Origin: Massilia sp. UBA2709
GTDB lineage: Bacteria; Pseudomonadota; Gammaproteobacteria; Burkholderiales; Burkholderiaceae_D
Assembly (NCBI GenBank): GCA_002354135.1
Contig: DEKZ01000056.1
Location: 1 to 11,035 of the forward strand
Length of the DNA: 11,035 nucleotides
Direction: 5' to 3'
Numbering within the stretch: position 1 is the first letter of the stretch; every line of letters starts with the position of its first letter. The notes under the pieces are model-generated. The model was not told the DNA's origin. It saw nothing but the letters and a program-made list of their open reading frames with translations, and searched no databases. Shown here in pieces: positions 1 to 7,018 of the stretch. A program made the translations under genes and the position numbers.

Positions 1-663
1 CAGCGCTCGGACCTGATGGCGACCGAGGCGATCCGGCGCGCGATGGTGGCGCGGGTCGCGGGGCAGGGCGTCAAGGACGGCGCCGTGCTGGCGGCACTGG
101 AGGCCGTGCCGCGCCACCTCTTCATCGAGCCGGCGCTTTCCAGCCAGGCGTATATCGACGCCTCGCTGCCAATCGGGCACAATCAAACTATTTCCCAGCC
201 TTATATTGTTGCGCGTATGATTGAGGCGATGCGCGACGGAAAGTTTTCGAACGGCGCCTTGCTCGGCCGCGTGCTCGAGATCGGCACCGGTTGCGGCTAC
301 CAGGCGGCCGTGCTGGCGCGCGTGGCGAAGGAGGTCTACTCCATCGAGCGCATCAAGCCCCTGCACGAGCTGGCCAAGGCCAATCTGCGGCCCTTGCGTA
401 TTTCCAATCTGCGCTTGCACTACGGAGATGGTATGCTCGGGCTCGCGCAGGTCGCGCCCTTCGATGGCATCATCCTGGCGGCTGCCGGCCTGGAAGTGCC
501 CCGCGCACTGCTCGAGCAGCTCGCCATCGGCGCGCGCCTGGTGGCCCCGGTAGGCGGCCAGGTGCAGCATTTGCAGCGGATTACCCGCATCGGCAAGTCC
601 GAATGGACCAGCGAGACGCTGGAAGCCTGCCATTTCGTCCCCTTGCGCCCCGGCACCGTTTGA
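1..663 (+). CDS. pcm: Protein-L-isoaspartate O-methyltransferase, 5' end probably outside the window
   Basis: SAM-dependent repair enzyme that methylates L-isoaspartyl residues in aged proteins so that they can revert to aspartate; cytosolic. Numbering from the ATG at 16 (215 residues), I see the family signature TISQP at 58-62, the SAM-binding loop LEIGTGCGYQ at 87-96, GDG at 137-139, PFDGIIL at 148-154 and the C-terminal HFVPL at 206-210. These match the E. coli enzyme across its length. The frame is open to the left edge and no Shine-Dalgarno sequence precedes the ATG at 16. Relatives in Betaproteobacteria often carry an N-terminal extension, so I treat the gene as 5'-partial; the ATG at 16 is the alternative. 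It lies 33 bases before nlpD, as in the conserved surE-pcm-nlpD-rpoS order. The TISQP region has unusually AT-rich codons (see findings). Confidence 0.95.
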   Translation, partial: QRSDLMATEAIRRAMVARVAGQGVKDGAVLAALEAVPRHLFIEPALSSQAYIDASLPIGHNQTISQPYIVARMIEAMRDGKFSNGALLGRVLEIGTGCGYQAAVLARVAKEVYSIERIKPLHELAKANLRPLRISNLRLHYGDGMLGLAQVAPFDGIILAAAGLEVPRALLEQLAIGARLVAPVGGQVQHLQRITRIGKSEWTSETLEACHFVPLRPGTV

Positions 664-696
664 ACGCTGCCAGTATGTAATAGGTATTAGAGAAGA

Positions 697-1590
697 ATGA
701 AACAACCACCCCGTATAGTCCTGCTCACCCTGTTGCTCGCCGTGCTTGCCGGCTGTAACACCGCTACCCGCAAGGCGCCTGTCGTCGAGCGCCCGATTTC
801 CTCCCCCTCGACCCGCCCGGCGCCGCCGCGCGTCGAAGCGCCGCGCCCGGATGCGCGCGGCACCTATACCGTCCGCCGCGGCGACACGCTGCTGCGCATC
901 GCGCTCGACCATGGCCAGAGCTACCGCGACCTGGTGGCCTGGAACAACCTGTCCGACCCGGACGACATCAAGGTCGGCCAGGTGCTGCGTGTCGACCCGC
1001 CGGGCGAAAAGGTCGCCGGCAACAATGTCGTCACCCAGCCGGTGCCGATGCCGCCGCAAGCGCCGCGCAAGACCGCGCCGCGCGCCGACAAGAAGCCTTA
1101 CAGCGAGGAGACGGTCGCGGAAAGCCAGCGCGGCGAGAAGGCCGAGACCGTCGTCAGCGCCAGCCCGGCGGCCGTGCCCGCCGGTTCGCGCGTGGGCGCC
1201 ACCGTCACCGCCACCGACGACGAGAAGCTGAGCTGGATGTGGCCGTCGGACGGCCGCATCATCGCCACCTTCGACGAAGGCAAGAACAAGGGCATCGACA
1301 TCGCCGGCCGCGCCGGCCAGCAGGTAATGGCTGCCGGCGCCGGCAAAGTAATGTACGCTGGCAGTGGCATCCGGGGTTATGGTAACCTCGTCATCGTCAA
1401 ACACAGCAACAGCTTGCTGTCGGCATATGCCCACAACCGCGCGATCGTCGTGAAGGAAGGCGATAACGTGACCAAGGGCCAGGTGATCGCCGAGATGGGC
1501 GATTCCGATGCCGATACGGTGAAGCTGCACTTTGAGATTCGCCAGCAGGGCAAGCCAGTCGATCCGGCGAGGTTCCTGCCCAGCCGCTAG
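697..1590 (+). CDS. nlpD: NlpD-type LysM/LytM murein-associated lipoprotein, amidase activator
   Basis: Outer-membrane lipoprotein; family members activate a periplasmic N-acetylmuramoyl-L-alanine amidase (AmiC in E. coli) during daughter-cell separation. The 297-residue product has a lipoprotein signal with lipobox LAGC and lipidated Cys20. A Pro-rich linker follows, then a LysM peptidoglycan-binding domain at about 55-100 (YTVRRGDTLLRIA), a second Pro/Ala/Lys-rich linker, and a C-terminal LytM/M23 domain at about 180-295. The zinc site is degenerate: the expected HxxxD is NKGID (Asn197, Asp201) and the HxH is KLH (Lys276, His278). E. coli NlpD lacks the same ligands, so the domain should activate an amidase and not cleave peptidoglycan itself. 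A purine-rich GAGAAG lies just before the ATG at 697. rpoS starts 9 bases after the stop; in E. coli the main rpoS promoter lies inside nlpD. Confidence 0.95.
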   Translation: MKQPPRIVLLTLLLAVLAGCNTATRKAPVVERPISSPSTRPAPPRVEAPRPDARGTYTVRRGDTLLRIALDHGQSYRDLVAWNNLSDPDDIKVGQVLRVDPPGEKVAGNNVVTQPVPMPPQAPRKTAPRADKKPYSEETVAESQRGEKAETVVSASPAAVPAGSRVGATVTATDDEKLSWMWPSDGRIIATFDEGKNKGIDIAGRAGQQVMAAGAGKVMYAGSGIRGYGNLVIVKHSNSLLSAYAHNRAIVVKEGDNVTKGQVIAEMGDSDADTVKLHFEIRQQGKPVDPARFLPSR

Positions 1591-1599
1591 AGAGGGCCA

Positions 1600-2628
1600 A
1601 TGACGCTGCCGCCGCACTCCCGGGATCACGACGCTTCGGACGATCTGCCTGACGAGCTGGAGAGCGACGGCGCGTCCTGCGACAGCGCGTCCGGCGACGC
1701 CGCGACCGATGGCGCCGACAGCGCGGCCCTGCTTCCTGGCGGCGCCGGCGCCGACAGTGTCGACGAGCTCAAGACGGTGCTGGCCGCCGAGCTTTCCACC
1801 GACACCACCCAGCACTACCTGAACCAGATCGGCACCCGGCCGCTGCTCTCGGCCCAGCAGGAGACGCATTACGCGACCCTGGCCAAGGCCGGCGACTTCG
1901 CCGCGCGCCAGAAGATGATCGAGCATAACCTGCGCCTCGTGGTCTCGATCGCCAAGCACTACATCAACCGCGGCGTGGTCCTGCTCGACCTGATCGAGGA
2001 GGGCAACATCGGCCTGATGCGCGCCATCGACAAGTTCGAGCCCGAGCGCGGTTTCCGCTTTTCGACCTACGCCACCTGGTGGATCCGCCAGAGCATCGAG
2101 CGCGCGATCATGAACCAGGCGCGCACCGTGCGCCTGCCCGTGCACATGGTGCGCGAGCTGAATGCCGTGCTGCGCGCCAAGTACCACCTCGAGGCCCAGC
2201 ACCACGACGGCAAGGACGCCAGCGCCGAGGACATCGCCAGCCTGGTCGGCCGTCCGGTCGAGGAGGTGCAGGACATCCTCGCGCTGTCCGAGCACGCCAC
2301 CTCGCTCGACGCCCCGCTCGACAACGATCCCGGTTCCAGCTTGATGGACATGCTGCCCGGCGAGCTCGAGGACAGCCCGGACACGCGCGCCGAACAGCAC
2401 GAGATGACACTCCTCGTGCGCGACTGGCTGACCCGCCTGCCAGAGAAGCAGCGGGTGGTCGTGATGCGCCGCTTCGGCCTCGACAACGACGACCCGGCCA
2501 CCCTCGAGACCCTGGCCGAGGAGATGGGCGTGACGCGCGAGCGCGTGCGCCAGATCCAGCAGGAAGCGCTCGTCAAGCTCAAGCGGGCCATGGCCGCCCG
2601 TGGCGTCGTGCGCGATTCCTTGCTATGA
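1600..2628 (+). CDS. rpoS: RNA polymerase sigma factor RpoS (sigma-S/sigma-38)
   Basis: Alternative sigma factor for stationary-phase and general stress transcription. The 342 residues comprise an acidic, Asp/Ser/Ala-rich N-terminus (1-68), region 1.2 (about 70-103), and region 2 (about 107-176) with the core-binding LLDLIEEGNIGL at 128-139 and the promoter-melting stretch FSTYATWWIRQSI at 154-166. Region 3 follows (about 183-260), then region 4 with the -35-binding helix-turn-helix at about 301-326. The N-terminus is too short for RpoD, and the ELN-type region 3 matches RpoS. AGAGGG at 1591-1596 precedes the ATG. Aligned by eye, Arg185 occupies the position of E. coli Lys173, the residue used by the adaptor RssB for ClpXP turnover. 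It follows nlpD by 9 bases and probably shares its transcripts, plus any promoter inside nlpD. Confidence 0.97.
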   Translation: MTLPPHSRDHDASDDLPDELESDGASCDSASGDAATDGADSAALLPGGAGADSVDELKTVLAAELSTDTTQHYLNQIGTRPLLSAQQETHYATLAKAGDFAARQKMIEHNLRLVVSIAKHYINRGVVLLDLIEEGNIGLMRAIDKFEPERGFRFSTYATWWIRQSIERAIMNQARTVRLPVHMVRELNAVLRAKYHLEAQHHDGKDASAEDIASLVGRPVEEVQDILALSEHATSLDAPLDNDPGSSLMDMLPGELEDSPDTRAEQHEMTLLVRDWLTRLPEKQRVVVMRRFGLDNDDPATLETLAEEMGVTRERVRQIQQEALVKLKRAMAARGVVRDSLL

Positions 2629-2629
2629 T
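2624..2629 (+). promoter_or_regulatory. Possible extended -10 promoter element for rlmD
   Basis: TATGAT preceded by TGC (TGnTATGAT, 2621-2629) overlaps the rpoS stop codon. It matches an extended -10 except for one base. No convincing -35 lies 16-18 bases upstream, so the call rests on the -10 alone. A start near 2636 would give a leader of about 160 bases for rlmD. Confidence 0.25.
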
Positions 2630-2666
2630 GCGGCGGTTTTGGGTCTGATCGGTGGTCCCCTGAATT

Positions 2667-2681
2667 TCGGCCGCAGGCCGA
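2667..2681 (+). repeat. Short GC-rich inverted repeat downstream of rpoS
   Basis: TCGGCC and GGCCGA (6 + 6 bases) face each other across a GCA loop, 39 bases after the rpoS stop. No T-run follows, so it is not a standard intrinsic terminator. It could be a transcript-stabilising hairpin or part of a repeat unit together with the stronger palindrome at 2735-2753. Confidence 0.4.
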
Positions 2682-2734
2682 GTGTCGAGCCGCTGGCCCG
2701 CTGTTTGATCCGCTTCCACTGATCATGCTTCCGC

Positions 2735-2753
2735 GTGGGCACGGAGTGCCCAC
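2735..2753. repeat. Perfect 8-base inverted repeat, REP-like
   Basis: GTGGGCAC and GTGCCCAC pair perfectly around a GGA loop. The flanks CCG (2731-2733) and CGG (2758-2760) can extend the pairing with a bulge. The reverse complement begins CCGTAGGGTGGGCAC. From memory, that motif recurs between genes in Massilia and related Oxalobacteraceae, but I could not check this. It sits between rpoS and rlmD, 43 bases before the rlmD start. No T-run follows, so terminator function is unlikely. Confidence 0.6.
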
Positions 2754-2795
2754 CCTACGGTTCTCTCTCCGATTCGCGTTACCTCATTTCTATCA

Positions 2796-4145
2796 ATGCA
2801 AGAAACTTTTATCGAAATTAAGTCGCTCGACGCGGATGCGCGCGGCGTCGGCCACCTCGAGAACGAGGACGGCACCCCGGGCAAGGTGATCTTCGTCGAG
2901 GACGCACTGCCGGGCGAGCGCGTCAGCTACGAGGTCAAGCGCAAGAAGAAGAACTGGGAGTCGGGCCGCATGGTGACCCTGCAGCGCGCCTCCTCGATGC
3001 GGGTCGAGCCGCGCTGCGAGCATTTCGGCTACTGCGGCGGCTGCTCGATGCAGCACCTGGAGCCGAGCGCGCAGGTGGCGATCAAGCAGCGCACCCTGGA
3101 AGACAACCTCTGGCACCTGTCGAAGGTGAAGGCCGAGAACATCATGCGTCCGATGTACGGCCCGACCTGGGGCTACCGCTACCGCGCGCGCCTGTCGGTG
3201 CGCCACGTGGAGAAGAAGGGCACGGTGCTGGTCGGCTTCCACGAGCGCGCCTCGTCCTACGTGGCCGACATCCGCTACTGCCACATCCTGCCGCCGCACC
3301 TGGGCGGCATGCTGATGCCGCTGCGCGAGCTGGTCGGTTCGCTGTCGATCTACAACCAGATGCCGCAGATCGAAGTGGCGGTCGGCGAGGAAACCACGGC
3401 CCTGGTGCTGCGCATCATGGCGCCTTTGAGCGCCAAGGACGAAGAGCTGGTCAAGGCCTTCGCCGACGAGTGGGGCATCCAGTGGTGGCTGCAGCCGAAG
3501 GGCCCCGATACGGTCTACCCGTTCTACCCCCTGGACAAGGAGCTGTACTACACGCTGCCCGAGTTCGGCGTGCGCATGCCCTTCAAGCCGACCGATTTCA
3601 CCCAGGTGAACCACCAGATCAACCGCGCCCTGGTGCACAAGGCGCTGACCCTGCTGGAAGTCCAGCCGAACGAGCGCGTGGCCGACCTGTTCTGCGGCCT
3701 GGGCAACTTCACGCTGCCGCTGGCGACCCAGGCCCGCGAAGTCGTCGGCATCGAGGGCAGCACGGTCCTGACCACGCGCGCGCTGGAAAACGCCAGGGCC
3801 AACGGCCTGTCGGAGAAGACCACCTTCTACACGCGCAACCTGTTCGAAGTGACGGCCGGCGACCTGGTCGCGCTGGGTAAGTTCGATCGCATGCTGGTCG
3901 ACCCGCCGCGCGACGGCGCGATCGCGCTGGCGCTGGCCATGGCCGAGCTGCGCGAATCCGGCCAGACCGAGTTCTTGCCGAAGCGCATCGTCTACGTCTC
4001 CTGCAGCCCCTCGACGCTGGCGCGCGACGCCGGCATCCTGGTGCACCGCGCCGGCTATGTCATGAAAAAGGCGGGCGTGGTCAACATGTTCCCCCACACC
4101 TCGCACGTCGAATCGATCGGGGTGTTCGAGTTGCCTGACGCCTAA
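2796..4145 (+). CDS. rlmD: 23S rRNA (uracil-1939-C5)-methyltransferase RlmD
   Basis: SAM-dependent RNA methyltransferase (formerly RumA) that makes m5U at 23S rRNA position 1939. The 449 residues show an N-terminal TRAM-like beta-barrel (about 1-65) and four cysteines for the [4Fe-4S] cluster (Cys74, Cys80, Cys83, Cys162). The SAM loop DLFCGLGNFTLPLA lies at 297-310, DFTQVN at 267-272, LVDPPRDG at 367-374, the catalytic nucleophile Cys403 in YVSCSP, and the likely base Glu439 in SHVESIGVFE. The [4Fe-4S] cysteines separate it from TrmA, and the motif set fits RlmD better than RlmC. No good Shine-Dalgarno precedes the ATG at 2796, but the protein start aligns with the TRAM domain. The next gene is convergent, so rlmD ends its transcription unit. 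Confidence 0.95.
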   Translation: MQETFIEIKSLDADARGVGHLENEDGTPGKVIFVEDALPGERVSYEVKRKKKNWESGRMVTLQRASSMRVEPRCEHFGYCGGCSMQHLEPSAQVAIKQRTLEDNLWHLSKVKAENIMRPMYGPTWGYRYRARLSVRHVEKKGTVLVGFHERASSYVADIRYCHILPPHLGGMLMPLRELVGSLSIYNQMPQIEVAVGEETTALVLRIMAPLSAKDEELVKAFADEWGIQWWLQPKGPDTVYPFYPLDKELYYTLPEFGVRMPFKPTDFTQVNHQINRALVHKALTLLEVQPNERVADLFCGLGNFTLPLATQAREVVGIEGSTVLTTRALENARANGLSEKTTFYTRNLFEVTAGDLVALGKFDRMLVDPPRDGAIALALAMAELRESGQTEFLPKRIVYVSCSPSTLARDAGILVHRAGYVMKKAGVVNMFPHTSHVESIGVFELPDA

Positions 4146-4157
4146 GCAAACGCGCAT

Positions 4158-4177
4158 CGGCAGTGAGGGCTCTGCCG
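4158..4177. other. Weak hairpin in the convergent rlmD/kinase gap
   Basis: CGGCAG (4158-4163) and CTGCCG (4172-4177) form a 6-base stem with an 8-base loop, 12 bases past the rlmD stop. Neither strand shows a T-run after it. It is the only hairpin candidate I see in the 91 bases between the two convergent genes, and its role as a terminator is unproven. Confidence 0.25.
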
Positions 4178-4236
4178 CACCCCTGGCGGATGTGCAGGGC
4201 CGCGTCGCATTGCGTTACTGAAGGGCGAGGCCGGGG

Positions 4237-6888
4237 TCAGGCGCCGGTCGTGCCCGCGGCGCGCCGGGCGAGCAGCGCGAACAGTTGCGCTGGATCGGCC
4301 GGCTTGACCAGGAAGTGGTCAAAGGCCGAGCTTTCTTGCGGCGCCGCTTCGCGTTGGCCATAGCCGGTCACCGCCAGCATCAGAGCCTGCGCGGTTCCCG
4401 GCAGCGCACGCAGGCGCCGCGCCAGTTCGTGCCCGTCCATGCCGGGCAGGCCGATGTCGAGTACGCAGGCGCCGAAGCTGCCCGACTGCGCGCGCAGCAG
4501 CGCCTCGGCCGGGTCGTGCAGCACGGTGGTGCGGTAGCCGCCCGACTCGAGCAGCATCGCGATCGTCGTCGCGGCGTCGACGTTGTCGTCCACGACCAGC
4601 ACCTCGAAGCCGGCCGCCGGCGCAGCCGCGGGCGCGTCCGGGACGTCGGCCTTTCTTTCCGCAGGTAGAGCCCGGCGCGGCAGGCGCACCGTGAAGCAGC
4701 TGCCGGCAGCCTGGCCCGCGCTTTCGGCGGACACGCTGCCGCCGTGCAGTTCGACCAGGCTTTTTACCAGCGCCAGCCCGAGCCCGAGCCCGCCCTGGGC
4801 GCGGTCCGGCGTACGCTCGGCCTGCGAGAACAGGTCGAACACCGTCGGCAACAGGTCGGGCGCGATGCCGATGCCGTTGTCGGCCACGCCGATGGTCACC
4901 TGCTCCTGCGTGACCGTCATCGCCAGCTCGAGCCGTCCTCCTTCGGGCGTGTACTTGGCGGCATTGCCCAGCAGGTTGGCCAGCACCTGCACCAGGCGCT
5001 TGTGGTCGCCTTCGACCCAGGCCGGCTCGGCTGCCAGGTGCAGCGCCAGCGCGTGACGGCGCGCCTCGACCAGCGGGCGCACCTGTTCGGCGGCATCGGC
5101 AACCACGCGCTTGAGGTCCACCGGCACGCTGTCCAGCACCACCAGGCCGCGTGTGACGCGCGAGACGTCGAGCAGGTCGTCGATCAGTCCGGTCATGTGC
5201 GCGACCTGGCGCGCGATGATGCCGCTGGTGCGGGCGATCCGTTCGCTGTCCGCCTGTCCCATGTTGAGCACCTGGGCCGCGGCCGCGATCGGCGCCAGCG
5301 GATTGCGCAACTCGTGCGCGAGCATCGCGAGGAACTCGTCCTTGCGGCGGTCGGCCGCGCGCAGCGCTTCTTCGGCGCGCACCCGTTCGATGGCGCTCCA
5401 GGTCCGCTCGGCGACGTCGGCGACGACGCGCACTTCATCCTCGCTCCAGCTGCGGGCGCGGTCGTGGTTGATGAACAGGCAGGCAATCAGGGCGCCGCGG
5501 CGGCTCAGCGGGGCGACCAGGCCGGCATGCACCCGCATCGCTTCGAATACGGCCCAGGTCCCGGGCGCGCTCGTGCGCGGGTCGCGCGCGATGTCGGCCG
5601 CCACCCAGGTTTCGCCGCGTTCCAGCGTGGCGAAGTTGTGGTCGCCGAAGGCGGCGGTGGGGAAGGCGCCCGTCAGTTCCTCGACACCGTCGACGTAGTT
5701 CGAGTGGAAGGTGATGCGTTTTCGATCGGCGTCGTAGTCGCCGTACATGACCCGGCTGACCTTCAGGAAGCGCCCGAGCAGGGCGCTGGTCTGTTGCAGG
5801 ATGGCGTCGACGCTGTTCAGTCCGCGCAGCAGGTCGGCCAGGTTCAGCTGGAATTCGAAGACCGCCAGCAGCGAGGACTGGCGCGCCAATGCCGTACGCA
5901 AGGCCTGGGCGTCGTTGGTGCGCTCGATCGCGCTCCAGACCCGTTCGGCGATGTCGGACGCCAGCTTGCGCTCCTCCGCGTTCCAGTGGCGCGGTTCGTG
6001 GTCGAGCACGTTCATGGCCCCGAGCAGGCGGCCGTCGCGTGCGTGCGGCTGGACCAGCAGGGCGCGGATGCCCAGCCGGGCGTAGGCCGGGGCGAAAGCG
6101 GCGGTGCGCGGATCGGCGGCGATATCGTCGATCACCAGCTGGCGCCCGGCGCGCAGGTCATGCAGCACCGCCTGGCCGAAGTCGTCGAGCATGGCTTCGG
6201 TGCCGACCAGCGCGCCGTTGCCGTCCGGTGTCCAGTGCGTATGGATACGAAAGCAACCGATCGCGTCGTCGTTAATGCCATGGAAGATCTGCGAGGCACC
6301 GAGGTAATGCCCGAGCATGTCGTTGGCGACGGCGATGATCTGGTTGGGAGCGGTCAGTCCGCTCAGGCGGTCGACCAGTTGCAGTTGCAGCGCCTGGCGT
6401 TTTTCGAGGGCGACACGGCCGGTGGTCTCGTTGATCACGCATAGTGCGCCCGCCACCGCGCCGGTTTCGTCGCGCAAAGGGGAATAGGCCAGCGTGAAGC
6501 GTCCTTCGAAGGGCTGGCCGTGACGGGTGATCATGCGCGGTACGTCTTCGCCATAGGTCGGCTGTCCGGCCAGGGCCTGCTCGACCAAAGGTTGCACGCC
6601 GTTCCACAGCTGCGGCCACACGGCGCGCAGAGGGCTGCCCAGCGCCGCCGGATGCTTGTCCTCCAGCAGTTCGATGTAGGCGTGGTTGTAGAGCAGCGCC
6701 AGTTCCGGTCCCCAGGCGATGAACATCGGGAAGCGCGAGTCGAGGATCATGCTGACCGAACTGCGCAGCACGGGATCCCAGGTATCGGGATGGCCTGCCG
6801 GGCTGCTCGACCAGTCGCGCGAGGCGTAGCCGACGCGGATGGCGCTGCTGCTTGCGAGCAGGTCGAAAGGAAGGGTGGCTGCGTGCAT
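4237..6888 (-). CDS. Soluble hybrid sensor histidine kinase (PAS-like, GAF, GAF, HisKA, HATPase, receiver)
   Basis: Hybrid two-component kinase of 883 residues with no transmembrane segment, so it should sense a cytosolic signal. In order: a PAS-like domain (about 40-158, with FPMFIAWGPELALLYN at 53-68), GAF 1 (about 175-325), GAF 2 (about 355-505), HisKA with phospho-acceptor His525 in MLAHELRNP, a HATPase with N-box Asn642, DNGIGI at 670-675, FDLFSQ at 684-689 and GLGLGLALV at 700-708, an Ala/Pro linker, and a receiver with Asp767/Asp768, phospho-acceptor Asp811, Thr841 and Lys862. All catalytic residues are present. There is no Hpt or DNA-binding output domain and no adjacent regulator, so the target and ligand are unknown. 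The frame extends to 7041, but that start would lie across the neighbouring gene's terminator; the Met at 6888 fits the first domain. No clear Shine-Dalgarno precedes it. The two GAF units look internally duplicated. Confidence 0.9.
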   Translation of the reverse strand: MHAATLPFDLLASSSAIRVGYASRDWSSSPAGHPDTWDPVLRSSVSMILDSRFPMFIAWGPELALLYNHAYIELLEDKHPAALGSPLRAVWPQLWNGVQPLVEQALAGQPTYGEDVPRMITRHGQPFEGRFTLAYSPLRDETGAVAGALCVINETTGRVALEKRQALQLQLVDRLSGLTAPNQIIAVANDMLGHYLGASQIFHGINDDAIGCFRIHTHWTPDGNGALVGTEAMLDDFGQAVLHDLRAGRQLVIDDIAADPRTAAFAPAYARLGIRALLVQPHARDGRLLGAMNVLDHEPRHWNAEERKLASDIAERVWSAIERTNDAQALRTALARQSSLLAVFEFQLNLADLLRGLNSVDAILQQTSALLGRFLKVSRVMYGDYDADRKRITFHSNYVDGVEELTGAFPTAAFGDHNFATLERGETWVAADIARDPRTSAPGTWAVFEAMRVHAGLVAPLSRRGALIACLFINHDRARSWSEDEVRVVADVAERTWSAIERVRAEEALRAADRRKDEFLAMLAHELRNPLAPIAAAAQVLNMGQADSERIARTSGIIARQVAHMTGLIDDLLDVSRVTRGLVVLDSVPVDLKRVVADAAEQVRPLVEARRHALALHLAAEPAWVEGDHKRLVQVLANLLGNAAKYTPEGGRLELAMTVTQEQVTIGVADNGIGIAPDLLPTVFDLFSQAERTPDRAQGGLGLGLALVKSLVELHGGSVSAESAGQAAGSCFTVRLPRRALPAERKADVPDAPAAAPAAGFEVLVVDDNVDAATTIAMLLESGGYRTTVLHDPAEALLRAQSGSFGACVLDIGLPGMDGHELARRLRALPGTAQALMLAVTGYGQREAAPQESSAFDHFLVKPADPAQLFALLARRAAGTTGA

Positions 6889-6915
6889 GCGATTGTTGCG
6901 CGAGAGGAAACCCTG

Positions 6916-6921
6916 ATGATA
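6916..6921 (-). promoter_or_regulatory. Possible -10 element for the hybrid kinase
   Basis: On the reverse strand TATCAT matches TATAAT at five of six bases and lies 27 bases before the chosen start at 6888. A weak -35 (CTTACG, three of six) sits 17 bases upstream. It lies just beyond the terminator at 6974-7002, where a separate promoter for the kinase would be needed. Confidence 0.3.
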
Positions 6922-6973
6922 CGTTGAATCGGGGCGGACGTAAGGGCGGAAGCGACATTTATCCGCGGGGCAT

Positions 6974-7002
6974 AAAAAAAGCCGACCCGCAGGTCGGCTT
7001 TT
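6974..7002 (-). terminator. Rho-independent terminator of the Bax-inhibitor-1 family gene
   Basis: GCCGACC (6981-6987) and GGTCGGC (6992-6998) pair around a 4-base loop, and four A-T pairs extend the stem. On the reverse strand seven T's follow, 16 bases after the stop of the gene ending at 7019. The forward-strand side has four T's (6999-7002), so weak bidirectional action is possible, but no forward gene ends here. Confidence 0.92.
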
Positions 7003-7018
7003 CTGAAGCAGTGTCCGC

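Noticed and set aside
1234..1587. NlpD LytM domain as an active zinc endopeptidase
   Set aside because: Two of the metal-ligand histidines are replaced (Asn197 and Lys276), as in the known non-enzymatic amidase activator.
2629..2795. tRNA or small RNA gene in the rpoS-rlmD gap
   Set aside because: The two hairpins do not form a cloverleaf, there is no T-loop GTTCRA motif in register, and no terminator follows.
2793..4157. A 454-codon open frame antisense to the whole of rlmD
   Set aside because: Its product is a low-complexity Arg/Gln/Ala/Val/His-rich sequence with no motif, typical of the mirror frame of a high-GC gene. The forward frame carries all RlmD catalytic motifs.
5370..6370. Bacteriophytochrome reading of the PAS-GAF kinase
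   Set aside because: There is no chromophore-binding Cys near the N-terminus, no recognisable PHY domain, and a second GAF instead. I see no basis for light sensing.
4744..6444. A 566-codon forward frame opposite the hybrid kinase
   Set aside because: Same mirror-frame composition (Arg, Gln, Val, Gly, Ala, His) without any domain. The reverse strand encodes intact kinase motifs through the same bases.
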